Translations under genes and position numbers: made by a program
Notes under the pieces: model-generated
Database searches by the model: none
What the model was told of the DNA's origin: nothing
Seen by the model: only the letters and a program-made list of their open reading frames with translations
Shown here: positions 1 to 11,415 of the stretch, in pieces
How the letters are laid out: each line of letters opens with the position of its first letter
How positions within the stretch are numbered: the first letter of the stretch is position 1
Assembly (NCBI GenBank): GCA_025738555.1
Contig: JAOVFP010000005.1
Coordinates: 496,001-560,000, forward strand
Origin: Cyathus striatus
Lineage: Eukaryota > Basidiomycota > Agaricomycetes > Agaricales > Nidulariaceae
Direction of reading: 5' to 3'
Length of the DNA: 64,000 bases

Positions 1-751
1 ATGTAAAATTTCGACAGTAAAATAGTTTAAATAAAAGCATAGTGTTTGTATGAGTGCATATGGCAATGGTGTGATAGAGCTGTTGCGTTTTGGTTCCATC
101 ATTTCAATATGCTTTCGAGGTGTAGTGCCGTGCTTGCCAGATCAACGGTGTTTGGAATTGAGGGTGTTTGTTCTTAGGGTTGCTGAATAAGTGAATCACG
201 TGACCCAACGTTTGACTTTGCTTCGGCATCTTCATTTGGGTCAACTTTGAACTTCTGCTTCACTTACTCATTGCTTCTCTTTTGATATTACAAAGTATTT
301 GTATCGAATGGTTAGTAAGTATTATATTTATTGTATTGATGATGTCTTTTACTCCATACTGATCAGTTTCGTGACTGGGCCAGTTAGATTGCCCACACAG
401 TATATGGTTACACACAGCCATAAATTACGCCATCCGTACCGTCTAGTCCTTCACTGAACTCACTTATGGTATGGTTACAGGTTGACCATAGCTGTAGTCT
501 TATTTTTATATTTATTATTGTGCATAGATTCAAGAACACAAGTCCAAAACCATTTATAACATCCGTAATAAGATAAGGGTGTCCTTGTATGTAATTCAGT
601 ATCGCGAAATATATTACTGAAATGGGTCTAGTACAAACTAAATAATTGAGTAGTTGACTATTATTACGTTTCTTAACAAACTCAAAAACATCGTACGACA
701 AGTTAGCCTGCTCTTGTCCGCTTTCCATGTCACTTCCTTAACCATTCCACC
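1..751. other. Upstream flank of the 8-exon gene; no gene seen
   Basis: I see no convincing coding exon. A minus-strand open frame at 408-728 has no recognisable domain and ends close to the start of the next gene, so it is more likely chance. A CACGTG-type palindrome lies near position 197. The segment keeps CpG, like the gene that follows, and probably holds the 5' region of that gene and interior sequence of the element whose right end is at 3,590. Confidence 0.4.
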
Positions 752-2975
752 ATGGACATGAACAGGCCACTGGACCAGTTACTTCCCCGGCAGTACAATG
801 GGGTTCACGACTACTCTATACACACAACGCTTCCAGTTCCTCGACCCTCTGATTCGCTCCATGGATTATCAACTCTATTTTCTCCTGACCCTCTACTATG
901 GCAAAGTCGTGATCCTACTCCTCACATTCAACCTTCCCCATTGCCAGGATGTCTACCTCTGAGTGATACCGATGTGTTGAAGGAAGGGTATGTGAAGCTG
1001 AAAGACCAGTTCCAGCTCATACAGCAAGAAAATGCGGCGTTGAGGGCACAGGTCTCGACTATGAGGTATGTCATATTTCTAATATATTATTGGAAATGGG
1101 TTAATCTTAATTTAGGGAGGCATACCAGACACTAACAGCTGCCGTTCCACAGCTCCTGTCTACATCCGGAAGTCTCTTTAATGATGGTTCCCTTTCGTCC
1201 GTTCGTTCGCCAAGTTTGGCTCCAGCTACTGTAATCCAGCCATCCCTGCCAGCCATCTCCACCCCACTTCCAATCCTAACCCAGGAAGACTTCCCACTGG
1301 TCAAATACTGGCGTCGCTCTAACTGGTTCAAGGTGAAGAAGATTATGGATGCCACATCGAAAGCTGCCAAACGGAAGCGAGGGGCTGTTGCACTATCGCA
1401 AGGCATCAATGTTTCTATGAAGTACGTGGAACGTTCCGACGGCAGTATTGTGGATGGATATTATGCGCAAAGCATTCGGGAAGCTGCAAATACAATCTTC
1501 TTTGCTTTAAAGGAGAGGAGAATGGCACCGGAGAAGTGGGGACAAGCATCGTTTGAGGCTGTAGCTTTCTACCGACATCAACTTGAGGGCCAGTTTTACG
1601 AGCTACGGCTGTGCGAGTTGCACTGGAAATCGAAACAAGTGGCTACGCTGAACTACCCTACATGGAGCTCGACTTATCTTCACAAGGATTCTGTGGACAT
1701 GTCGCAGTGCCATACAGACAAGCATGACCTGAATAACCCGGAAGACAATGGCGAGCACACTGGACCACATCCCAAACGTGCAAGAACCCAAAATAACACA
1801 ACCAAGGTTTGTGCTCCTTATGCACAATGCGCTCCCAACTCACTATCCCCTTAGAATTCCACTCACCCCAACGGCGTAAGCCCACCACTTATAGTTGTAA
1901 CTGGTGCAACTGAAGTCACAGCCGCTGCCAATGTCAATGTGGTGGTGGCCTCGCCCAAGATTACTATGAAACGTTCACTGTACGTTGGAAAATCTTTTAC
2001 TTATCGTTTATTCTCACCTTTTGTCTGGTAGCTTCAACGACAGCGACAATGACAGCGACAACGACAACGACAACGACAACGACGGTGACGACGAAAACGA
2101 TAACGACCAGGTTATGTTGCAAGGATCAGATGTTGCTAGCAATCACGGTATTGTTCGAGGTACGTGTGTTGTACGTAGCTGAAAACCATGCATCAACTCA
2201 CTTGTCGTCACTCCCCGCATAGGTTCCGCTACACCCGGTGCAGCTGTCCTATTGACACCACCAGTTTCTACCGGTAGCGTGGATTGTCACCCAGGCTCAT
2301 TCACGAGTAGGGAAGGTATGTCATATAGCTTCCTTTCAATTTGTGACGTGGCAGCTTATCATCCCTTCAGATATAGCAGCGCTCCAAAATGAGACATTGC
2401 ACGAGCCCACTATCAGGAACAATCCAGTACCAGGTGAAATGAATATCGACACACCCATGCAGCCAACCACCTCTCCCGAGCCTGCTATAGCGCAACAAGA
2501 CCTGGCCCCTACCCCGTTGAATGGAGATAGCCATACACAGGCCGCCCCATTTATAACGGAAAAACCTACATCGGGGGAGGTGCCACCTTCACTGCAAGCG
2601 CAATCTCCAAATCTCATTGACCCGAATGCTGTGTCCACACATCTTATGAAACCTACAGCTACGAACAGTCCACGGTACGCACTCCTTGTTCAGGAATAAA
2701 GGCATATTTAACGAATTTATTCAGAAATCTTTGCGCGATTGATTGGTGTGAACAGAACCCAGGAGGTTCAAGAGAAGATTTTGCCGTGTACTGGAACTCG
2801 CTGAAAGGCACTGCTAAACTCAAGGTACTTAATTATATACAGGTCCCAGCTACTATCTGTACTAATTATAATCTCATAGGAATATCAGGTAAGGTCGAAG
2901 ACATCAAAGGCCACTTCTACTTCGACAACGCAAAGTGGAGTTGCAACTAGGCGCAGCGTGAAGGCGAAAAAGTAG
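752..2975 (+). CDS. Eight-exon gene, uncharacterised 616-residue acidic protein, probably element-borne
   Basis: Exons read 752-1065, 1116-1806, 1855-1979, 2032-2159, 2223-2315, 2371-2674, 2725-2824 and 2880-2975; every junction has GT...AG and keeps one frame, giving 617 codons including the stop. The start is the ATG in a CACCATGG context. In order the protein shows a Ser/Pro-rich N-terminus, a short coiled coil (residues ~75-105, LKDQFQLIQQENAALRAQ), a basic Trp-containing segment (YWRRSNWFKVKKI) followed by a KRKR cluster, an acidic Asn-Asp repeat, a Pro/Thr-rich linker, and a C-terminal block (CAIDWCEQNPGG, then AVYWNSLKGTAKLKEY) ending in a Lys/Arg-rich tail. The tail block resembles the last helix of an HMG-like fold, but this is weak. 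The composition suggests a nuclear, possibly DNA-binding protein. It has no stops or frameshifts, unlike its neighbours, and lies just inside the element end at 3,590, so it may be that element's own gene. Function unknown. Confidence 0.75.
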
Positions 2976-3590
2976 TTCCCTTTAACGATCTATCGTTACT
3001 ATTAGATATCGCTAGCTACAATTAGATTCAGTTTAGATATTGTTAGATATACCTGGTTCGCCCCAGATCTTGCTAGATGGGAATATAAATATCTATATAT
3101 CTGCTCAGAAGTCCCTCGATATCTCGTACTATGTCTAATCTAATATAGCGTGTTCTATCGTAATCTATACTACTAGAAACCCCTTGATAGAGCTCAACAT
3201 CTCCCTAGTTCTCGCTAGAAATCCCTCGCTATCCTGTACTATATCTATTCTAATATAGCCTGTTCTATGCACCCTTCGATGAGGCTCAACATATTGCTAG
3301 TTCTCACTAGAAATCCCTAGATATAATATTCAATTTCAATTGGGTCGACATAATATGTCATTAGACTACCCTTGATTAAAACTATATAACGCTAGATGCT
3401 GCTAGACCACACGTAAAAATAACTTCTAGTTAAATCTAACTTCTACAGAATACTAGACCTCCCTAGATCAGCTTCGATGGCGCTGGAAAAAAATCTATGT
3501 ATTCTATATTTTATGGTCTAATCCAACCACATCTAACTTCCAGATATCACTGGATTACACTTGATCTCGCTAGACCGACTTTTGACTGGG
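2976..3590 (+). mobile_element. Right end of a TIR element (left end lies outside the window)
   Basis: Non-coding AT-rich sequence made of repeated short motifs of the type CTAGAAATCCCTCG-ATAT. It ends at 3,590 with TAGACCGACTTTTGACTGGG, which is also the right terminus of the complete element at 27,067-28,181. The two right ends also share a block about 100 bp further in (ATGTATTCTAT, then TTTATGG). Right of 3,590 the sequence becomes the hAT relic in mid-codon, so the junction is an insertion point. The motif array looks like subterminal transposase-binding repeats (inference). Confidence 0.7.
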
Positions 3591-3592
3591 GA

Positions 3593-4900
3593 TGAATGAT
3601 GCTATTGAGCAGGCAAACATATAGATCATTTGGTTGTTAGTCCAGGTATCCATTGTGAAGACAAACTTCGATTTAACATTCTACTGGATTATAAAGTCAG
3701 AAATTACTTAAGTTGACTACAAAACACTATATCATTCACATACTGCAAGCTCTTCAATGACCTTTGAATGAAGCTCTGCAAATATCTTCCCCAGCTCATT
3801 GTGCACAGCAGTATCACTAGGAAGTGTGTATGTGACCTTAAGGTACTTGAAAAGGTTTCCAAGCATATTTGATTCTCTGGTAGTCCATGGCAAGTCACCA
3901 TCGAGAATCCAGGCTGCAAATATGTGAAGAAACCCAGCTCTGTTGTGCATGATGGCAGAGTTCAGCTTCCCCCTGAGGAGAAACTTGCTCATTATATCAT
4001 TGGTCTCTTTATAAGTTCACTTGGGTGAATCATCTTCAATATCAGTCACTTGATCTGACATTGTTTTCTTCTTCTGATATGCTGCACATTTCATAAGATG
4101 AGTAGCCAGATTGTTGAAGCCAAGTGGTATAGCTATCTCATCATCAAACTTTGCATTCTTTCTGGGGACTGTTCGCATGAATGTTTGAGTACTAGTAAAA
4201 TGAAGAGTGAGAAAGCAGTCCAGCTACTAGAAGAAAGTAGAGTGCACAATGGACAGTACTTGCATGTAAACTCCCAGTGCAAGCCTGTGTCTGAATCACC
4301 AGTAGGCTGTGGTTCCAGGTAATGTTGCATGCTGCGATTTGCTAGCCCTCAGCATGCTCCCCTCAGTACAGATGCAGCTTCTTGAACTTTACAAAGGGCA
4401 GAACCTCCATCAGACTCCTCCCTAGAATCAAAAGCAATTGGTGCTGCTGTGGCATGAGATGATCTTGACTTCTAATGTGGCATGAGTGAGGCTGTAGAGA
4501 TGCACATATAAGGTAATTAAAAACTTACACTTGCCATCTTCTTCTTGCTTCCCTTTTTTTGTTGTAGCTTTCTTTAGCTTCTTCTGGGTATAATTTCGCT
4601 TTTCAACCTGAGAGGGTGTTGATGTGGTTAATAGTATAGTCATATCATAGTAACTCCACTTACAATTTCCTTGTGAAGGTCTGACTCTTCAACAACCTCC
4701 TCTTCATTTGAAAGATATACAACTGATGGAATATCATCATTGTCATTGTCTGGACGTTGCCTTTTAGGTAAGGCATAGTCACTATTCTCATCGGAGTTCT
4801 GATTAATGTCCTTTGACTTTCATTTCTTCTTTGCATCAGTGACATTTGGCAATTCCAGTTGATTTCCTAGTCCATCACTGACACTCCTGCTGTCTGGTGG
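3593..4900 (-). pseudogene. Decayed hAT-superfamily transposase, N-terminal half
   Basis: Read on the minus strand from about 4,850 downwards, blocks of one protein appear in order. First is an acidic N-terminal exon (4,670-4,850, with DNDDIPSVVYLSNEEEVVEE). Next is a Lys-rich exon (about 4,540-4,610). Then comes the end of a BED-type zinc finger with NLATHLMKCAAYQKKK near 4,060-4,100. An a-helical segment with AAWILDGDLPWTTRES follows at 3,740-3,990. Last is the start of the RNase H-like core, FTMDTWTNNQMIYMFACSI, at 3,593-3,680. These match the order of domains in hAT transposases. At least one in-frame stop (near 4,018) breaks it, and the catalytic half is removed by the TIR element ending at 3,590. 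CpG is almost absent, so the copy is old. Confidence 0.7.
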
Positions 4901-4904
4901 GCTA

Positions 4905-6054
4905 TCATTGTAGCAGACTTGAGACTTGAAGCCATAGCCCAAAAATTGAATGTGATCAGTGTGCCAGCTCTGACCATGATTGGTGCTGGCTCCATTCCTT
5001 CACACTTGGCTTGCCAGTCAGACTGCCAATAATGATCTTCCACTGTAGTCTAAGAATTGTGAGAATCATAGCTGAGAGTCTGAGACTTGCAGCATGGATT
5101 TATGCATTCATAGTTTTAGTACAGACTCTGGTACCTATGATATAAATTGTATCATGATTCATTCAGTTCAGCTACATTACAATTGAACAATCAAAAGTAC
5201 AGTCATCATTACAATTGAATTTTGATTCCCAGCCCAACATTCATCACTATTTCCATGTGTAATGGCCTCCTGACTCAGCACAAACTTCAAAGCACAAGTC
5301 AGACTGTCAGATAACTTATAAGCTGATTAATGGAAAATTTTTGAAACCATATACAAACCCTATACCATATAAAATACTATATATGAATAAATCTGAAAAT
5401 CACATATAGGGATAGGGATAGGGATAGGGTATAGTATAGTATATTGTTGGAGCCTTATTCCATTGCAGTCAAACACATTTTCTCTGGGGAGAGACAGTAA
5501 CCTAAATGCAGAGAGTATTCATTCATTGATATTAGCAAAGTATTACATTCATCTCCCACATAAGTAAAAGCTTTCAGACATTGTGTAGACACAATAGCAA
5601 TTAATTATATGCAGATTTTTACTGATAGATGATAACTACAATTTTTCCTCACCATATACCCATATATGGCTGTTAAGTCCACTGTCCATACCATCAGCAT
5701 CCTCTGATTTTCCATATACAGTATGGATATGGCTCAACTGTATCTGTATACTACCCATTAAAATATAGCTGTATACCATATATGGACAGTGTGCAGCCCT
5801 ACATAGGCACACAAAGGGGGCACCTGTTGCTTACATATATCATTACTAACTATTGTGTATAGGAATATCAACTCAGTTCTCACATGTCCTATACTCACAG
5901 CAACACTTCAGGCACTGAAATATCCATACTTAAATAAAAATATACAGTACCTTTCTACCCCTTATCCTTAATTCAATTTTCTCTTCATACCTCTTATAAA
6001 AAAGTCTAAAGGCAAACTGAATGCATGTAAGATTGCCAAAAGATTGCTCTAAGA
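4905..6054. other. AT-rich decayed sequence without a gene
   Basis: No open frame longer than chance and no recognisable protein block. There is a short GGGATA tandem run near 5,407-5,430, followed by TATAG repeats. The words ATATGG and CCATAT recur around 5,650-5,790 and may be worn subterminal repeats of an old element. Confidence 0.4.
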
Positions 6055-6055
6055 T

Positions 6056-6300
6056 CACATGTGACATTGCCTGGCATTACTCCTCTGAGGATTGACATTG
6101 CCTGGCATTGCTAATGTTGCGAACATCTGAGAATTGACATTGCTTGCATTGCCTGGGGTTGCCTGACATTGTGGTAACATTGCTGGTGTTACTGTGACAT
6201 TGCCATGATGTTGCCCATGGACATTGCTGGTGTTGTTGTGACATTGCCCATGACATTGCTGGTGCTGCCTGACATTGCCCAATGTTGCCCAATGTTGTTA
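6056..6300. repeat. Minisatellite built on the word GACATTGC
   Basis: Degenerate tandem repeats of TGACATTGC, TGGCATTGC and GATGTTGCC cover about 245 bp; similar words recur at 7,090-7,215, where they flank unrelated sequence. The minus-strand open frames rich in Gln, His and Asn here follow from the repeat and are not taken as genes. Confidence 0.75.
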
Positions 6301-6386
6301 GCCATCCTGTCTGTGTGAGTTATTATTTGTAGTAGATATTGGTGATTGGCTTATATATGACCTACAAACCAAGGGTATTAAAAGAA

Positions 6387-6930
6387 TATATCATATGGTG
6401 GCAGTCCCTTGCACTTATTTTAATATATTGCACTCTTTTCAAAATAGCTGTTATGCTACTTCTTTCACAATTATTATTATTCTATAACAAAGTTACTGTA
6501 TTGCTCTCATACACCTTGAATGGTGTTCTAGCATGAAGTCCAATGTGTCATGTGCCACAGTACAAAACTCTGAAACAAATCCCAATCAGGGTACATAGGC
6601 TGGTATTGCTCAAACCAGTAGCCTATAGCCTTACTAGAATGGGTCTCATACTCACCATATGAGAAACCAAGTGGTTGCACAGCCCACATGTGCAAAACTG
6701 CATGGACAACAGCATGAGAAATAGCCAAGAATGGTACCAGTGCCATCACACACTATTGATGTGCACCACAGATAGAGCCATTAACTCCAGGAATTCTTGT
6801 AACCAAGCACATACTAACATGAGCACATGTTTAAGCACATGTACCAAGCTAGTACCAATGCTGCAGCATTTGAGGTGCCTCTGGAACAAGGTGCAACCAT
6901 ATGGAGGGTTCTCTGCACCTCTGAGAACCT
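6387..6930 (+). repeat. Dispersed repeat, old CpG-depleted copy of 30,236-30,640
   Basis: Collinear in the same orientation with 30,236-30,640: both have ATATATYATATGG, a Leu-rich AT segment with TTATTATTATT, then TTGAAYGGTGTTC-AGCA-GAAGTC, AATC/ATTAGGGTACATA-GC, and finally CCATATGGAGGGTTCT. Where the other copy has CpG (for example GCCGGGATCGCTCCGATCC) this one has TG or CA. This copy also holds about 150 extra bp near 6,700-6,860. No coding function recognised. Confidence 0.75.
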
Positions 6931-6974
6931 ATGAACAGTTTACTTTATTCATATTCATGTACTTCAACCATTGA

Positions 6975-8399
6975 TTTATCTATTAAATCTATCTTAATGT
7001 ATGTTTATTATCTTCTAAGTAGTAAATGATAACCCCTCCTACACCTCATCCTTCGACCTTGACTGCAGCTACACACTAGCATGCACCTCACACTCTGCAA
7101 CATTTCCTGGCATTGTCTGGTGTTGTAGTGACATTGCATGATGTTTCCATGTGAGAATTGATGTTGCCACAAGATAAATTACTGGCAATGTCATGGCAAC
7201 ATCAAAATCTGGGCAATGTCAAAAACTAGTAGCCCTTGTGGGAGAAAGGTGAGTTGATGGAGTGTGCTGCATTTGCTGGTTATAGTGCTTCTTGCTGTGT
7301 AGTTCTTCTTCATATTGTAGAATCATGCCTTAGAAGCCTAAGCAATCAACTATGGAACCAGAGCATGAAAGCATACTCTGAAACCTCTCATCCAACCCAC
7401 CTCCCCAACCCCCTGTGCTCCTACTGTTATAGATATATTACCATTCTATAGTAGATAGGGTTCTTGACTACCTACACCATTATCCCTAAACCCAGAGTTC
7501 TTTTTCTTTCTTGTATTCTCAATTCTATTTCGCAGCTGGCCTGTGCAATATCACATGAATTGCTAATGAATTCTCATACTAAGGTTAACCTGAGAAAGCC
7601 AAGTCAGTAGAATGTTGGAGAACATTCTAAAACATACCAGAACATGTTGGAATAGCATAGAAATTAGATAGGATAGAGTACAGAAAGGTATATAAGTACT
7701 GTGTAAACACAAAATGAATCATCCTTTTACCTACTTCAATTTGGTGTGAACTGTAAGACCAGAGCTCGACTTAAGGCTATGTGCTAAGTCTCATCTGTTG
7801 TTGCCAAAAAGGGTGATCTACTATTATAAGTTTATTACTTGCTACTTCATACTGTAAGTATTGTCAATTGCCTGAGTATCATTGGATAGTCCAATTGGCA
7901 GTAGCTTGTGGCATTGCATGATTCAGTGTTTGGTCAGACTTATGCTTCAAAAACTCAGTCATCTTCAGTATGCTTGACTTATCTCTGCTCTATTCAATGC
8001 AAATAGTAACTACACATACAAGGGTATGATTCTATTCTATATCTAGTGTGCTGACCTATGTGTATTCACAGGAATACACCAATGCTATGGTTCTCAGCAA
8101 ACCTTAACACCTACTCATCACCGAATTCTGATATTGTCTATTTTCACATTGTCCCTAGTCCCTATGCAGATACTCTACATGGGGCTCCTAGCAGGCAATT
8201 TTATCTGCATTGCTGTTTGTAATGTGGGGTGTAGAAGAGAAAGGGAGAATGATGATAGGCCTCTGCTGTGGATCCAGGAAGTGGGCCTTTCATATGTTTG
8301 TGCTTGTTTTGGGTGCATTACCATAATGTGGTGTGCTGGCATGCTGTGGTTTTGCACTGGACATTAATATTAGCCCATCGAAATTGCTCTTCCTGCATT
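6975..8399. other. Repeat-derived intergenic sequence
   Basis: No gene recognised. GACATTGC-type words occur at 7,090-7,215. The open frames here (for example 8,134-8,367) are short, lack similarity that I can recognise, and lie in sequence with very few CpG. Confidence 0.35.
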
Positions 8400-8413
8400 T
8401 GTTTCAGACTTAA

Positions 8414-8677
8414 AGAACTTAGAAAGCCATCAAAGAAGCATACATCTTTGGTACCATTGACGACAATAATGATGTACTGCCAGATGTGCATAGCTTGTGG
8501 AAAGTATCCTTTCCAACATCCAACAACTGCAATGAGACAATTGCCAACCTCAGACTTAGTGATGAAAATTGTATTGAATCTAGAATAATATTGTCCATGA
8601 TCTTTAACAATATCGAGAACGAAAATGACAATGTTAATGTTATTATAAAACCTTTCTGTGAGCTACAAAGATTTTAG
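8414..8677 (+). pseudogene. Possible exon remnant, unknown protein
   Basis: After an acceptor-like ACTTAG an open frame of about 85 codons runs to the TAG at 8,675, with a normal-looking composition (blocks such as EAYIFGTIDDNNDVLPDV and an Asn/Glu-rich end). I do not recognise the family and no start codon is evident, so it would be a terminal exon or a fragment. It could also be chance. Confidence 0.2.
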
Positions 8678-8834
8678 TGGAAATTCTGATTTATATCTGC
8701 TTCAAATCTCTGAATTAATTGTTACGTTAAAGAGATGACACAACTACAATGTACTTGATTAAGATTCGACATGAAAAGACAGTGATACAACTCTGGACAC
8801 TCATTAAATCTGAGGTTCACTCAGATAAGTTGAA

Positions 8835-8952
8835 GAAGGTAAAAATGGGCTGCTAACATTTTGAGTTCCCCTTAAGTTTTTCAAGTCAAAGTTAAGTTCT
8901 AGTCAAGTCAACATTAAGTTCCAGTTGAGTTATAGTTAAGTTCCACTTTGGT
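8835..8952 (+). repeat. Left end of an AAGTTC-array element
   Basis: Starts with GGGCTGCTAAC-TTTTGAGTTCC and continues as repeated AGTTAAGTTC / AAGTCAAG words. The same end occurs inverted at about 50,030-50,112. The element is cut at 8,952 by the old CxC5/CxC6 element and resumes at 14,440. Confidence 0.6.
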
Positions 8953-9349
8953 GAGGTCTTTATGCTCGCCCCCCCATTCTGTTCAGACTCCAGATGGACT
9001 CCATGGATTCCACAGACTATCTGGATGGACTTCAAGGATTTTCCAGATAGTCTGTGGATTCCAGCCAGACTCCAGCTGGACACATTTTCACTGTAAGTCC
9101 AGCCAATTTTCCAAATCCAGTCCAGTTCCAGTCCACCTGGAGTCCACCTGGAGTCTGCCAGGAATCTTTTCATTAGCAGGAGTCTGGCAAGTTTAGCAGG
9201 AATTCCAGTGGACTAAATCCATTTGGAACTCACCTGGACTCCGGTTGGAACTAGGTGGACATGGACTCTCTATTAGAGACTATTAGTATTACTAGTTACT
9301 TGTTATTATTATTAGTTACCTTTAATTAATGTATAGTAAAAAGATGCAA

Positions 9350-9428
9350 CCTGCTGGAATCGAAACCTCAGTGAATGGACAAGTCACATGGACAACTTGA
9401 GTGTACACAATACTGATACACCAAATGG
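9350..9428 (-). other. tRNA-like segment, decayed
   Basis: On the minus strand an A-box-like TTGGTGTATCAG (9,413-9,424) is followed about 50 bp later by a B-box-like GGTTTCGATTCC (9,356-9,367). It occupies the same place in the element as the better conserved segment at 36,425-36,505. No cloverleaf that I would call a working tRNA. Confidence 0.4.
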
Positions 9429-9489
9429 TCATATATTTTCATGAGACAGAACACTATATAATCACCATATATTTCACTTTCCAAAAACG

Positions 9490-11160
9490 GTATGTCATTT
9501 TTCCCACCCTATTTTTTCTTTCTCTCTCATGTCAATGCTTCCACCCTCCCATGTCAATGTGTCAAGCACCTCAAACCCCCTTCCCACATTGTCACCTCAA
9601 GCCCCCTTCTCACATCATCACCTCAAGCCCCCTTCTCATGTCATCGCCTCAAGCCCTCTCCCACATTGGTGCCTCAAGACTCCTTCCCACATTGTCACCT
9701 CAAGACCCCTTTTCATGTTGTCAACCCATGCTCACCTCCCATGTTGTCACCCAAATCGACTCTCAGGTGCAAGATCGATAGCACAGCAAGATTGATAATG
9801 TATGGGATAGGTGCTATGGTGTGAATGGTTGTGTGTGCATGAGTGCACATACAATCTAAAGATATGCCTCTCTTCCCTCCCTCATTCTCATCTTGCAAGT
9901 CATGGCTCCCCCTTGTCTCCTCCCGCTGCCTCATCTCGCAAGTGACAAGGGTAACAGTGTCTCCCTGCCACCTCAGCCACTTGTCTTGCAAATGACAAGT
10001 GCACTTCCACTGCCACCTTGTCTGCCAAGTGATGAGTGTGTGTTCATGCATGCATCCCCCCTTGTCACTTGCTAGGACAAGCGCTTGCATGTCCCCCTCC
10101 TCTTCTCCACCTTGTCTGGCAAGAGACAAGTATCTATTGATCCCCACTCCTATCCCCACCTCATCTGGCAAGTGACGAGCATGTGTGCATGCATGTGTCC
10201 CCCCTCCTTGTCACTTGCCAGGATGAGCATGTGCATGTCCCCCTCCTCTCCACCTCAAATGTCCTCCATCCCCCTGTCATCCCCTTGTCGTCCTCTCTCC
10301 CACCTGCTCTGTCCCCCTCCTCCTCCTCGTCTCACAAATGACGAGGATGTGCATGTCATCCCCCCTCCTCCCATGCCTCCTCATCTCGCAAGTGATGAGG
10401 AGGAGCTCTGCACTTCGTCTCACAAATGACGAATGTGCATCCCCCCCCTCCTTCTTTCCCTCCTTGTCCAGCAAATGACGAGGACTAGCCAGCCATCCCC
10501 CCTCTCCTCCCATGCCTCCTCATCTCACAAGTGACAAGGACTAGTGCACTATCCCCTCACTTCCCCTTCTCATCTTGCAAGTGACAAGGATGAGTGCTCA
10601 TCCCCCCCTCCTCCTTCCCCTCATCATCTTGCAAATGACAAAGAAGTGCCATCCCCCCACTTCCCCTTCCTCCTCGTCTCGCAAGTGACAAGGATGAGTG
10701 CTCATCCCTCCCTCCTCCTTCTCCTCCTCATCCAGCAAATGATGAGAATGAGCCAGCTGTCTCCCCCCTCCTCCCACACCTCCTCGTCTCACAAGTAACG
10801 AGGATGAGCACTCATCCCCCCCTCCTCCTCTCCTCCTTCTCATTGTCTCGCAAATGATGAGGATGAGCACTCATCCCCCCTCCTCCTCTCCTCCTCATCT
10901 CACAAATGATGAGGATGAGTGCACCATCCCCCCCTCACATCCCTGCACATGTCCCCCTCTCCACCTCGCATGTCCACCATCCTCTTGTCATCCTCTCCCC
11001 CACCTCATCTCGCAGGTGACGAGCATGCATGTGTGAGTGTGTCCCCCCCCTCATTGCTTGCCAGGATGAGTGTGCATGTCCCCCTCCTCTCCACCACTCC
11101 ATGTCCTCCTTCCCTCTGTCCTCCTCTCCCTGCTCATTCTCTTCTCATGCCAATGGGCTG
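9490..11160. repeat. C-rich minisatellite, old copy
   Basis: Degenerate tandem units of about 50-60 bp built on CATCTCGCAAGTGACGAG-type words separated by C-rich spacers, with CCTCAAGCCCCCTTCTCA units at the left. It matches 36,590-38,440 but with TG/CA at former CpG sites. The many overlapping open frames on both strands arise from the repeat and are not listed as genes. Confidence 0.8.
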
Positions 11161-11415
11161 AGGGCAGAAGGCTGTGTTGTTCTTAAAATAGTTTAGATGA
11201 TCATGTACTGTAGCCAATCAAATTTAATATATATTTATCCATGTTCAATGTAGCTTATGAAAGGCTGTATATTTTTGGTTTTTTTGATCATGAGAAATTG
11301 CTGTGCACCTTGTGGCTTCTAAGATGTTGGTTTGCATCAACCCCCCCCCCTTGCTCCTTCTCAACCACCACCACTATCTTGCTATCCTCAAAGCATTTTA
11401 AGACATCTACACACA

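Noticed and set aside
1107..1888. Minus-strand frames opposite the 8-exon gene
   Set aside because: They are shadows of the real exons on the plus strand, which are supported by matching splice phases.
5400..5440. GGGATA tandem run as an internal telomere repeat
   Set aside because: The unit is not TTAGGG and only about four copies exist in AT-rich DNA.
6055..6292. Gln/Asn/His-rich minus-strand frames
   Set aside because: They result from the GACATTGC minisatellite.
9490..11161. Many overlapping Ser/Pro/His-rich open frames on both strands
   Set aside because: They follow from the C-rich minisatellite, exist in several frames at once and are not conserved with the younger copy.
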